The notes: generated by a model not told the origin, from the sequence alone. 64,000 bases of DNA from Druceiella hillmani (GCA_039881145.1 JAYKKI010000013.1:39203501-39267500); one strand, 5' to 3'; shown: positions 50,204-62,480, counted from the first letter of the stretch. Program-made: numbers and translations.

Positions 50204-50440
50204 GGTGGCAATGGATAAAATCACAAGTTGCTCCAACCATGTTTTGAATCCGGAATACAAAAACGTTACAATAATATGAAAATAAATTCAACGTCATGTT
50301 TCCTAGCAAAGCCTGTTCTTGTACATAGACCTCAAAGTAGTGCGCATGATCACCCCATGAATCTTTATTTACCCAACCTACTATATAGATCTGACAAAAC
50401 TTCATCCCCGCATGAAAATATTTTTACAGGTAAATCATGA
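50204..50440 (+). other. Exon-like stretch, unrecognised
   Basis: An AG acceptor-like site (TTCCTTGATTACAG, ending 50203) precedes a stretch of higher complexity. A donor-like CAG/GTAAAT lies near 50430. The most open frame (codons from 50219 to a TGA at 50438-50440) encodes a Cys- and Pro-containing peptide with no family signature. It has a stop close to the acceptor, so it is not a simple internal coding exon in that frame. The opposite strand is also open (50199-50405). Low confidence. Confidence 0.15.
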
Positions 50441-51857
50441 GAAAGTACTAAAATTTGCTAAAAAGTGAAAATTCAGTTAAGTTAAATTAAGTTTTTCTAC
50501 AGAAAGAGTCTGAATTGCTTTAAAAACAAAAGTCCTAATCATCGTTTCCATTTATGCTTCAGGTAGAAAGTTGAAAACAATTTTGCAACAACTTTTGCTT
50601 TCAACTTTTAGCTTTTGTAACAAGTTTGGAAATCGTTTTTAGCAGTCCATGATGAAAAACTTATGAAGCATGGTTTGATATGTGAGAATAACATCTTTAT
50701 GTTTTTAAAGTTCTTTAAGTTTATTAGGTTATCTTATTTTCCAAAGTTCTCTGAATGTATTTGTTTTCCTTCATTCCTGTTTTTATTTAATTACTTAAAC
50801 ACTTTAACCCAAAGAGTTGATACATTTGGCGTGCTAATTGCTGCGAAAGCAATCCTAAAAGCCAACCAAAACCAGCCCTGAAACTGGAACCCTGGGATGA
50901 ACCGCGCCATTGAAGACTGTAAGATTATGACCAAGCCATTACAGCACCGTTTCGACTTCTAGAAAAAAGTAATAAGTCTATCTGTGTTACTTGGTTAATT
51001 TAAGTTATACAAGCTGCATAGTAAATTGCATATTTTAATAATAATTTGCATGTAAATAATGTTTTTTATTTATTTTTACGATTGTTTTCCTTAACCTTCT
51101 AAAATAGTAAACGATTCAATGATGGCACATGGTACTGACATGATTAAGTTAAGGAATTTTATTACTAAACTAATTTATTAGCCTTGGAAGCCCCAAAATG
51201 GAAAATTACAATAAAAGATCAATAATTCTCGATTTATAATGAAATCAGTCTGTAAAAAAATCATCTTAAGTCGACAACCTATTGAATCGATGAGTTACAA
51301 CGCTCTATTTACAATAGTGAGAATGACAGAAAATGCTGACGTAATTTTTAATATGATGTGTATTCCGCAAAAATATACACAAAAAATCATAATTCAAATA
51401 ACTGAAACATAATAAACCGTGATACATTTCAGATAACTTTTCACAACATAAAATTTCATTCATGTTGCTTAAACCCTTACGTTGAAAACGCATTAACTTT
51501 ATCTTCATTACTTCCGCTCACTACCCGCAAAACGGTACTTGAAGCTTACAAAATTATGTAATAATAAATCTCACCGGAAATTTTTCCTTACATATAATTT
51601 TCCATATATAACTTTTGAACACGTTTGCGATTGTTGTAAAGAGAAATTGGTGTTTTAGATTCACGTAGCAAAAAACAAAATACTTAGTTGTATACGTACT
51701 AAAGATATTCCGTCATATAGGTGGTTTGATTTGTTATTTTGAAGTAAAAAATAAAATAAAAACTAATTGTATCTGGTACTTTTTGTGAAAATCATAAAAA
51801 GTATTCCTGCTTCACGTAGGACAAAAATATACAAAACAGTTACTTTGAACTAAGTAT
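50441..51857. other. Unannotated spacer
   Basis: The stretch near 50830-50960 is more complex than its flanks (around CCAACCAAAACCAGCCCTG) and might be a decayed element. No match is recognised. Confidence 0.4.
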
Positions 51858-52600
51858 CTAGGAGGTATTAATATCAACAACCTCAGACACGTTGATGTCA
51901 CTCCACTCTTGACATTATTATAGTATGGAATCCTAGAAATTTTCTGAAGAGTACAGCACAAAAATGAGATGGTTGGACTATCAAAAACCAAAATCAAAAC
52001 GAGAGGTGATCAACCCTCACGGATCGAAAAATTCCCAAGTTTATAGTTCTCGATATTGATAAATGATCGAAGATGATGCTAGGGAGAGATCAGGGGACAT
52101 ATTCAAATAGCCAATACAGTCTTCCGTAAGTTTAATAGAATATGGCAGAACAAAAAGGTCTCCATTATTACCAAGAAGAGACTGGTACGAACTTTTTTTT
52201 TCTATCTCTCTATAAGGCCGGGGCCTTTAACAATCCGCACAATGGACACAAAGAAGATCTATGTTATTGAGAAGTGGTATTGGAGAACAATACTGCCTAT
52301 ACAATGGCGACTCTCAAAATAACGAACACACTCCTATTCGACCAACTCCAAATTAATACCAGTTTGTAGACTCTTTGTTATTAATGTATACTTGCTTACT
52401 TTGGCCACATAACTCATTGATAATCATATAACCTAAATCAGTTCATCCTGGATGGCCCTCCCAGATGGGCGTGACTTTCATCAATGAAGATGCGGTGAGG
52501 AAGAATAAGAGAAGTTACAATAATTTAAATGAAATGCTAACTGCTGCTGGAAAAAAAAATAATTGTTTTGCCGATCTCTTGTACGGGGAGGATTCACTAG
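51858..52600 (+). pseudogene. LINE reverse transcriptase relic (C-terminal palm and thumb)
   Basis: The same register runs for about 340 bp from 51858 with in-frame stops. INNLRHVDVT (51873-51902) stands where YADDT is usual, so both catalytic Asp are affected. RVQHKNEMVGLS, then KTKIKTR, and ILINDRR follow. Next come EIRGHIQIANTVFRKFNRIW, QNKKVSIITKKRLVRTF and, after frameshifts near 52195 and 52230, SLYKAGAF for LLYGAETW. TIRTMDTKKIYVIEKWYWRT, FDQLQINTSL and LAYFGHITH complete the series. This order is typical of RTE/BovB- or CR1-type non-LTR elements; the clade is tentative. The endonuclease and N-terminal RT are missing (5' truncation). Homology fades after a GPPRW block near 52455-52475. 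Confidence 0.87.
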
Positions 52601-53806
52601 CACTGTTGCTAAAAGAATAAATTGATAGTGTTTTTCGTTGATAAATCTACACTGATACAAAATGTTGTATAAATGGGTATAAAATTTGTTTGATTTTTTT
52701 TGTTGCGCTAATCTCAGGAACTACTGCATTTATTTAATTTCATGAATTTTTTACTTATAATTTACTGATCAAAAATTATTTTTATTTGGAAATTTTGATC
52801 TGTGATTTATTGTATATTAAATATCTTCAATATTAAAACTTGTAATATATCTGGTGGACATGTCTAAATATTATTATGACCTAAATTCCTACTGCATGGA
52901 AAAAAATTAATATTTCTCTTTATCAATTATATTAAATTATTAACTATTTTATAATATCAATTCCTTTAAACTACCGACAGTTATTTTATAAGCTTTCATA
53001 AAAATAACCCGAAATATAAATAAATGAACCAAAATATAATAAATGAATCACCGCAATCACAAGAAAATCATGTCTAACATCGCAAACCGTTACATCATAA
53101 AATAAAAGTAATTTTATCACGACCATATCAAAAAAGTCGTTCAGGAACGAATCTTCATTTTGACGGAATCCAATTTACATATTCCATTATTTATGTCATT
53201 CCTCAATGTGTTCACATCATTCTGATCAAATTCATCGTTTTCCGCGTCCATAGTTCCGGAGATGTGTGTTGTGATATGAAGTATTCAAATCCTATCCGCT
53301 ACAGATTTTTACTCTCTCGATTGACGAGAGCTTTATTAGAAAAATTATAATATAAATTGTGCTACATATTATTAAAATATATTGAAGTAAATGAATGTAG
53401 AGATGCCAAGTATTATAGATTTATCAAAGTTGATACAAAGCGCTACGTCACAAGCGGCGAAAAAATGGAGATGATATCCTTTTCCCGTAGCATATGTCAA
53501 TGGTGAGTGGAGATGAATATCTTTACCCACAATAGAAGTGCACGTACGGTTGAATTTCTAAAAAACGTTGGACGACGAAATACGATTGATGGGGAACACG
53601 AAATACTTCCTTTTGCGAGACTACTTTATAAAAAAAATTAATCCTCATTTAATTCTGGAATATAATTTCGGGTAGAGTTAAATGGAAAGTGCTAGTCGTG
53701 ATATGTCCACATATTTACGTTTTACAAACAAATGTAATGCTTTAAGTAACAATACGTCTTATTCCTGTCTGCAAAGTGTACAGCTCCTAGATTTAAAACA
53801 CATTTG

Positions 53807-53808
<2 letters not shown>
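52601..53808. other. Unannotated AT-rich spacer
   Basis: No recognised gene or repeat. The LINE 3' end is not defined. Confidence 0.5.

Positions 53809-53880
<72 letters not shown>
53809..53880. repeat. Compound microsatellite (TA)n(TG)n
   Basis: A TA run switches directly to a TG run. Confidence 0.96.
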
Positions 53881-53883
<3 letters not shown>

Positions 53884-54665
53884 TGCCATAAAAGTAACAA
53901 AAATACTGTCTATTTCATGAGATTATCTTGTGAATTGAACATGAATTATCTCATGATTCAACCTGCTGATACACAGCACGAATATGTAGGAAGATATGTG
54001 GTAAATAATATTTGATCCTCCTAATAACCTAAATGTACCCTTTTAAGATATTTTTGTTCCATATTAATACTTTATAAAGAAGGTAACGAAAAATGTCAAT
54101 TGTTAATTAGGAAATCTACATTTATACGTACAAACATACTTTCGATTTTATTCACGTAAATTATATTGTGATTTATATGATTTCTTTACACAAATAAAAT
54201 TATCCATAAATAAGAAATGCAGTTCCTTGGGTAAAGAGCATGAGCATAACTAGAATTATGTTTAGCTTAATGATTCGACGACTGGAAAATGCTATTTGTT
54301 TTCTTTATTGAACAAAAAATTAACTAACGACAATTAAATATTATTATCAGTCAACCAATTCTCACAATATTTAACTACTGTAACGTAACGTAAAGGATGG
54401 CACAACAAATTACATCGACAAAAGATAATAAAAAACATTTTATCATTCAATTTCTGCATTGTGAAAATATGCAAATTTGCAACTAAATATTTCGATGCGA
54501 GTTTCAGTAACTATTACCAACAAAATATTGCTTTAAATACACTGTACGAGTATCATCAAATATCCTGCAACAGCAGATTAACGATAATCTATTTAACATC
54601 AGTTAACTTTTTTGCTTTTTATTAGTTCCAATACTGCTTCAAAAACTCGAAAACATTGTAAACTA
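53881..54665. other. Unannotated AT-rich spacer
   Basis: No recognised gene or repeat. Confidence 0.5.
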
Positions 54666-54724
54666 TGTGCCTTCGGTATCAAAGACGACGCCTATTTAAA
54701 GCGTCTTCTGTGATACCAGTCACA
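54666..54724 (+). ncRNA. Candidate miRNA-precursor-like hairpin
   Basis: A 59-nt foldback. The left arm 54666-54691 contains GGTATCAAAGACGACGC, which pairs with the right arm's GCGTCTTCTGTGATACC with two mismatches across 17 positions, around a 9-nt loop (CTATTTAAA). The TGTG/CACA ends extend pairing to roughly 24 bp with small bulges. The length, loop and imperfect stem fit an insect pre-miRNA, and the arm composition stands out from AT-rich flanks. I do not recognise a known mature sequence. The strand is uncertain because the stem is nearly symmetric. It could instead be a decayed foldback repeat. Confidence 0.3.
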
Positions 54725-56851
54725 TTAACAATACTGAGCCTATTCTCATCGATTGGTCCTTTAATACACACTAAAGATACAAATGTGGCCAGGAATTAAT
54801 TGCTTAAGCGTTATATTTATTACCGAAATAATGAAAATGATAGGAGTTTTTATAAATAAATAAGGTTTTTGATAAAATATATTGAAAATATTTAAAAAAA
54901 AATGTATGCCCGGCTAAACTTTGTCTTTATTTCTAGTCAATACCCTCTATCAATTTTCATCTTTCTATTGATTTGATATTTGACAGGATCTATAAAATGA
55001 AAATCTATATTTTCTTGATTCTGGGTATCTAAGTGGATATTGCACACAATAGCCATAATTTTGATAAATAAAGACGCAAAGCTTTAATTCAGTTACCTAC
55101 ATTATTTTATTGAATATTATTACAAAATATTTGGTTGTATCGTACCACATGGTATAAATTTATAAACTACGCCATCTTATGATACTACGTACTCTTAGCA
55201 AAAATTCGAAGAACGTCATCCCAGAAAATGCATTCAACTTTGATTAAACTCCTCTAAATTGTTATGGGCAAATATGTATTGAGGCTCTCTAACGAATTTT
55301 TATAAGGTTTAAGTTGCTTTTGTTGTTTTTTAAAGAGGAGGTCCTCTTTAAAAATAAAAAAAATTAAAAATAAGATTTCTGAAGAACTTCATCATACCTT
55401 TGCCAACTTTTAATTTTCGCCGTCAATTGATTTTGAGAACAACGATCATGGTACAAACAAGGACAAATGCGGTGCAAAACACAAACTATATAACAGAATA
55501 CTGCGAATGAGCATATGGGTGAATAGTATTTTTTTCTTCTTTTGAACTACGGAATCTTCATAAAATCTAAGTAAAATTTCTGCTGCGAAGGTAATGACAT
55601 AAACAGTAAGTAGCTGACACGTGAATATTTTTGTTAACTGATTTTTTTATCCAACTTTTTTTCTAAAAATATTTGAAATATTTGTAAACCTACAAATATG
55701 GAAATATCATTAAATTCAAACTCTTTAATATGAGGCTAGTTCAAGATTTGGAAAAACATTTCCACGATTAATTAACACGTTAGTTTCAGAAACCATTAAG
55801 TCAATATTTTTGAAACACGTGATTTTTATTACAGACCATAATTTAAATGGCATAACAGTATCTCCCACTTTGAAGGTGATCTAATGAACATAGTTATTAT
55901 TCTAAATTCATGCCTCTAAAGTAGCCCAACTAGTTGGTCAGAATTTTTAGTTTCTAATCAAAGTTAGCGTTATAATTGGTTGATGCCATATATCTGGAGA
56001 CCGCCGTTTTGAGTCATATTTAAGCTTAAGAAACAAGTTCTCTGCAAATCCCCCGCCAGTTATTATTCTACCTTTACCTTCAGTAAATTACCTAGGAGAC
56101 TTCGGATTAATACTTTAATCTCCTTATAATGTTTCGTTTGGTTAATACTAGATTACACAGCCGCTTATGAAGTTTCGTAGGATTCTACAAGTGTAATACG
56201 GTCTTAGGTCTACAGCTAAATATTACGGTTAAATATTACTTGTACCACAAACCTAAATTTAGTCATCTACTTCGTTATGAAAATACGCTCTGTCTCTCTT
56301 GCATGTTTATAAAATAGAAGAACTAGTTCTACTATACTAAGTTGAATCACAAAGAATATGTATTTGACAAAATCCTGTCAAATCACACACAAAATATTTT
56401 TCACCATGGCACAGAGAGCTAAACTTTATGAAATTATTATGGGGTATTATTAAAACCAATTTAAAAGTAAAGATCATAATTATAGTATTAATAAAAATAT
56501 TTACAATATAATAGTTAATGACAATACAAAAATCAAAAGTCAAAATATGTCATTGAAACAGCTTTCAAAAGCACATTGAATTTTTTTTTAAAACAAGACA
56601 CGTAAGTTTTAGAAATATATTTTGTTTTTAGACTCGACTCCATAACCGTTAACAAACATTTATCTTTTCTTCCATCATTCTCTATGTTAACCATATATTT
56701 GTGTTAGTTTTGTGAATGCACCAGATATAAACAATCGACCTTTGTAAAACATTGCTTTGCCACATGAAGCCAGAATACAAGTGAGACGTATGCACAGGGA
56801 CGGGTCTATGGTCACCTGTCACGGGGACGTATTGGAAATTTATGGCGGTCG
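54725..56851. other. Unannotated spacer
   Basis: A 13-bp palindrome lies at 55327-55354 (TTTTTAAAGAGGA). A GC-richer patch at 56760-56850 has TCACCTGTCA and AATTTATGGC motifs and abuts the 74-bp array. No gene was recognised. Confidence 0.45.
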
Positions 56852-57072
56852 GTGAATTATTCAATATATTTACAGTATTAAAGGGTTACAGATGATATTT
56901 AGATCATTTTGTTGTACGATTATTTGTGAATTTTTCAATATATTTACAGTATTAAAGGGTTACAGATGATATTTAGATCATTTTGTTGTACGATTATTTG
57001 TGAATTTTTCAATATATTTACAGTATTAAAGGGTTACAGATGATATTTAGATCATTTTGTTGTACGATTATT
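56852..57072. repeat. 74-bp tandem repeat, three copies
   Basis: Copies begin GTGAATT(A/T)TTCAATATATTT at 56852, 56926 and 57000. They are almost identical over TTACAGATGATATTTAGATC and TTGTTGTACGATTATTT. The near-identity implies recent amplification. No coding potential. Confidence 0.97.
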
Positions 57073-58227
57073 TTTTACATTAGTGTTAACCGGTGAATAT
57101 GGATATTGAAGCGTATTTCAAAAATAACATATTGGTCGTCCAAACTGTCCTTCTGATCGTAATCTTTCATCTGATTTGTTTTATCTAAGCAGGGTTTCTA
57201 CTTTTTTACCCCAAAATTAGTATACATAATTGATATTGTTGTGTTTCTAGTACGCGTTATTTAGACTTATTTTAAAGTTCTAATAAAAGCAGGTAAAAAT
57301 GAATTAATATAATAAATGTTTTATTTCTGTCAATAATGTAGTTTTTTGACTTAAATAAAATACAATAAATTGTAGAAAAATATTATTTCCATGCAGTAAG
57401 AAGGTCCATTGCTTGTAAATTACATTGCACTATATCATTGTTACTACATTATTTATAAAAACACTTTACCCTACGTGCAAAATATAATTTCGCTAAATTC
57501 CCTCGCTTGAAGCACATGATTCGTTGTAACGAAAAATTCTTCATCTTTCTTTGTTTGATAGAAGTAATTTCTATAAAATATATAAACAAACACGGCTTAA
57601 CATATTTTTTTCCCAAGAATACCCTTTAATAGCTCATATGCATCAATTTCTTCTTTTTTGTTTTTTAAAAGCTGTTATAACAAGAAAAACTTTACATATA
57701 GTATTTTTTACACCACAAACGTTATTTGTACAATACCGCTCAGTATTGCATATTTGCAACTTTTTAACTTGTGCCTACAGCCTAAAAGTTGAATTTATTA
57801 TAAATTTTACTCAGATCCCAAAGTACACTTCAAAATAATTAATACTACATTATTCTCGGTATGTCGAAACTTCATGAAGGTATATTCATTGCTCGGTTTA
57901 AGGTTATTTGTTTATTTTAAGCCTATCTTTTAGTTTAGGCTTTCAAAACACATACAATGAATTTCCTCGAATGGTCGCTTGTCGCTTACATGTCCCTTTT
58001 AGCTAGGCAGTGGAAAAGCGAATGGAAATATTTTAGTCATATGGCAATCCTAACTAAAGCAGGTGATGTCAGATATAAAGTATTAATTTTATACATATGG
58101 AAAGCTGAATACATGTAAGGAAATTGTTACACATTTCGATTACGTGAATGGAAAAGGATTGATAAGAGTCTATTTTAGAGCAAAATAATATAGAGTGGCT
58201 TATCATTTGTTATACACGATTATATAG
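57073..58227. other. Unannotated AT-rich spacer
   Basis: The 95-codon plus frame 57551-57838 has no recognisable family. No other feature. Confidence 0.45.
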
Positions 58228-58353
58228 CCACACATAAACACACACACACACACTCACACACGCCCGCGCGCACGCACGCACGATCGCACGCACGCACGAA
58301 CGCATGCATCACACACGCATACACGCATACTCACATATATTTGTGTGTGCGTG
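58228..58353. repeat. CA/CGCA microsatellite
   Basis: CA repeats interspersed with GCACGCACG and CGAACGCATG variants. It resembles the CpG-containing part of the repeat at 31.7 kb. Confidence 0.93.
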
Positions 58354-58541
58354 ATTTCAATAATCATGAGTTCGTATCCGAATCCATATCTTTCAGTTAC
58401 AGTAGGAACATTTATTAAAAAACCATACGAAATTACTTAATCGTGATAAACGTTCGAGCAAAGTTAACAACAATGATTTCTCTAACGTTAGAGTGGACTA
58501 AAATACAAAAACAAATGTTTTCTGTTGTGTTCAACTTTATA

Positions 58542-58599
58542 TTAACTCATTAACGCGTTCGGGCGAACTGTGAAAAATCCGGCCAAATTCGTGAGTTAA
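58542..58599. repeat. TTAA-bounded mini inverted repeat
   Basis: TTAACTCA at 58542-58549 is inverted as TGAGTTAA at 58592-58599, and perfect pairing extends to 11 bp (58539-58549 and 58592-58602). The left end continues TTAACTCATTAACGCG. TTAA duplication and an end of the type TTAAC(C/T)C... with nearby GCG are features of piggyBac-class elements. At 58 bp it could only be an internally deleted remnant. Chance is possible. Confidence 0.4.
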
Positions 58600-60903
58600 T
58601 ATTTCCAATATTTTAAAATAAATTTATAAAAAAAATAATGCTTAGAGATGTCATTCCATTAGTCTTCTCAGAATGTTTTTTGAATATATGGAACAAATCG
58701 GTTTATTTTTACGTACAACAATGAAATACAGAGAAATAAATACAACCAAACGTCAAGAGCTCTCAATCGAGACTGGCCAAATACCAGTACAAACAAACGC
58801 CAATAATTCGCATTAATAACCATGATTCACTAGTCGGTACCTGCTCGTTGTCGTTAATATGTGTGGCATCTGTTTATTTGTTGTAAGGGCCACTCTGTTT
58901 TATTTTAAAGCTCTTCGAGCAGGATATTAACAACATGCACGAAAATAGGAACCACATTGATCCAAGCCACCCAATTACAAAATTGCATTTAAATATTAGA
59001 TAAACCACTCCAACAATGAAGACAAACACTTTAAATGAGATATATGTTTTATTTAATTTCTGCAGAATATAAACTCTCCTGCTGCTTTGTAAATTATTTA
59101 TTTTAAATCTATGATGCTCTTAAATTACTTTTTATTTGTACTAACTTCATTACCATATCACCTACCACAGTAAAATGAAAATCATTTTATGAAACTCTCA
59201 CACAGTTCTGTCGACGAGATTATTTTCACGGAAACCTCAAAGCAGGTGGACGGTCGTACGATTCATTTAAATATGAATGCTTCCTTTAAACGTGAATTTT
59301 CTTCCTCTGTCCCATATATTCGTAAGGTAGAATTTCATTTTATTTCGGAATCTATTCATTTTTATTTCGTGGAAAGGCATTTATTGCAGAGACGTTTGAA
59401 TTTGTGTCTTGAATATTCCGAAAAATGTATGACGAAAATTTTGACGAAAATTTTTTTTTAATTGGTGGTATTAAAGACTACAACAAAACTGAAATATGTC
59501 AACACTAAATAAAACATAATAATCAACAAGCAAAAACAATTTTTTCTTAAGGTTTATTTCACAATCTTTTTTTCTGCAAAAAATTATTTGAGGAAGAATT
59601 GGTTTTGCACCTTAAAAATTATATACCGTTTTAAAATTCAGCATTTTATAAACTAGATTTAAATAATTATACAAGAGATTATAAGAATATTGGTTTGCAA
59701 AACTTATCTTCAATTGAAAATTAATTGCTTCCAGTTACAATTAGTCCTTTGATTGATTGACGCCGTATATCATAAGATTAACGTAGTTCTTAGCTTTAAG
59801 CTTCTTTCCATCTATTACTTGCCAAGAGTAAGTTCTCATCCAATGATAAAGTTATTTTCTTAATCATAGCTTTTTATTAATAGTAGTTTTCGTAAGAACA
59901 CAGGATCAACACGACCGGGAACTATTTAATTTGGTCGTGCTTTTTAAAGCATAGTAATTAAATCAGTACAAAATATATATTTGAAAGACAAAGCGTTTTG
60001 TTTAATTCTACCAGGAATAAACCGTTACACAAAAAGGAAGTCCTTCAAAGTTAAAACGCTATGTTTCATAAATTGAATTTTCGTTATAGAAAAATCAAAT
60101 CGTATCCACAAAACTAAGTAACGATCGGTCGTAATTTATTCAGCACTTACCTGACAATTTTACTTACTTGTAAGTTTTTTAATTGGCATAATGGAATATA
60201 GTATGTTGTCTAGTGTCTATACATAGGTACGGAATGAAATAATTTGAAGACTGTGACAAGTTCCAGGGACAATTTCGTTACTGATTATCCGCAAAAAAAT
60301 TACATCCGCTTAAATAAGCTACTTAACACGTAACTTATTTTATAATTGTTGGACGTGCTTAAGATTATGGAAATCTTTTTTCAATTTCTCCGTAATTCTA
60401 ATTACTTAACTTACTTTACTTTTGTCATGAAAAACTAATTATAAAAAATGATGGAGGCTATCATGCATGGTGAGTAACAAGAATCTGACATGTGACGAGA
60501 CATTAATACCAAAATCGGCTGAGAGCACAAAACAGTTAAAAAGCTATTATTAAAAATGTTTCAGCTATGATTACGTCATTAAACAAATTAGTTTTTCATC
60601 CAGTTTATAATTTAAAAAAACTTTAAAGTAAAGATTGGCGGCTAAGGGTGACTTTATTTTTACTCGCAATATGAGTATCGAATATTTAATATTATAAACT
60701 GGAATTTAAAAAAAATATCGTATTACAAGAATATTATGGGTATTTCATTTTCTCGATTAAATTTTCCTTGATAACGTTGCGCATAGCAAATTAAATTGCA
60801 GTAACGAATTTTTTTTCACTAATATAACTAATTCATCAAGTTTTAATACAGAAGACGACGTTCAGCTACGTTTTTAATTTTCAAATCGCCACATGCTTAC
60901 TTA
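58600..60903. other. Unannotated spacer
   Basis: A moderately GC-richer stretch at 58740-58930 is a candidate conserved non-coding region. The small ORF at 59189-59461 is listed separately. Otherwise AT-rich. Confidence 0.45.
59189..59461 (+). other. Unrecognised 90-codon ORF
   Basis: The predicted peptide has a less AT-skewed composition than most frames here (MKLSHSSVDEIIFTETSKQ at the start). It has no signal peptide, clear membrane segment or family motif. It ends in an AT-rich run (KILTKIFF). No splice or promoter support is seen. Probably chance; an exon or decayed element cannot be excluded. Confidence 0.12.
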
Positions 60904-61012
<109 letters not shown>

Positions 61013-61659
61013 ACCTACCTATCTACCTATTAACTCACTTTATTCATACCTTTTCATGTATCTGTATTTGTGTATTTAAAGAAATTATATCTCTGAAGTA
61101 TATCATCAGATATTGATCTGAGAAAAGGTTACATAGAATCTATTTGAAGGTTTCTCCTTCTCCTTCCAAGCATTGCTGCCCTTTTTAGAAGTCGGTTGGA
61201 AAAAGAACGCGCCGTTTTCTGTTATTAGTAACAAGATAATATAGGTAAAGCATTACAATATATTAGTTATATATATCTTAATCTTTGCATTCATCTAATT
61301 ATGTTAATGTGAATTTTCATGGCACGCCTCAGTATGAAAATAGTGTCCCAATATACCATCAGTAGTGGTACGTCAGCATGCGTCTTCGGTTGTTTCCTCT
61401 TTTGTATTACAAAATTTATTAACTGCACGTTTGTCAATCGTAATATTTGTTTGTGTAAAACTTTGCAAATTGATTTTGACACTTTGTGTCATTACGCTAT
61501 TTACATGAATATGCAGTTCAGATAATATTACAATATTTGGATCTTAGGTTTGTCTGGTAGCTGTGTAGGTTTAAGTGTAAATTCATTATAAGCCATCGTC
61601 TTTAGTTCGTCGTGCGTAAGTCTTTTCGACAAGACCATTAAATTTGCTTAAGGTCAATA
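61013..61659. other. Unannotated spacer
   Basis: Both strands are open at 61291-61525 without any recognised protein. AGAAGTCGGTTGGAAAAAG near 61188 resembles a motif I have seen in dispersed insect repeats, but this is weak. Confidence 0.4.
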
Positions 61660-62215
61660 ATGTGATAACGTTCGAGGTGCTGAAGTCAGTGTTGATAGGT
61701 GGTCATGGCAATTTTATAAAACCAATTAAGTGTATCCGAACAGATTTGGTCAACCCTTTCTGTTCGGATACGTTTAATTGGTCTTGGCAAAACTTTAAGA
61801 CTCGCAGGACGTCAACGGTCGGACGATGATACTTGAAGACATCCTAATAATTTCGTAAGACCGAGTTGGAGACCCTTTGCATTTGGGCATGTTTAATTCG
61901 TCTTAGCGAGACCTTAAGTCTAAAATGAGGTACATAGTTTGATGACAGCCCAAAAAGATGGTCTTGGTAACTTTATAACAAATGTATTCGGATAACTTTA
62001 ACTGGTCTTAATAAGACTTTTAGTCACGCATGCCTTTAACATCTTACGTTGACATAAAAAATGGTCCTAGTAACTTCATAATGGCAAATAGCAAATGCTT
62101 CATGTTTGGGCATGTTTTCTCTATTTATGAAAGACTTTTCGTCTCAATGTGATGATGATCAATAGATGATGATGCAAAAACATGTTTGTTGTAATTTCGT
62201 GCGGGAATAGCAGAT
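61660..62215. repeat. Diverged tandem array, 105-119-bp period
   Basis: Anchor blocks recur. GTTTAATTGGTCTTGGC starts at 61772, GTTTAATTCGTCTTAGC at 61891 and CTTTAACTGGTCTTAAT at 61996, with a weaker GTTTTCTCTATTTATG at 62114. The spacings are 119, 105 and 118 bp. Each is preceded by a GGATA(C/A) or GGGCATG block and followed by (A/G)ACTTTAAG(A/T)CT-like text. GGTC(A/T)TGG(C/T)AA(T/C)TTTATAA recurs at about 61701 and 61962, with a weaker GGTCCTAGTAACTTCATAA near 62063. The array is old. It may be the same family as the array at 13.35-13.72 kb in opposite orientation. Confidence 0.7.
61721..61782. repeat. 62-nt hairpin inside the tandem array
   Basis: ACCAATTAAGTGTATCCGAA and three more bases (61721-61743) pair with 61760-61782 with two mismatches, around a 16-nt loop. 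The right arm is the standard repeat unit, so the left arm is an inverted piece of the same unit. It is hairpin-like in size to a pre-miRNA, but repeat origin is more likely. Confidence 0.85.
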
Positions 62216-62343
62216 TGGTCGTGTTTGAATAATTTCAAATCAAACAAGAGTCCCAAAGGACTTTCTTACGTGTTGAAATCACAATTAGAGAGACCTTTGG
62301 GATTCTAGATGAGTCCCTGAGGACTCTGTGATATTCAGGGCCT

Positions 62344-62480
<137 letters not shown>

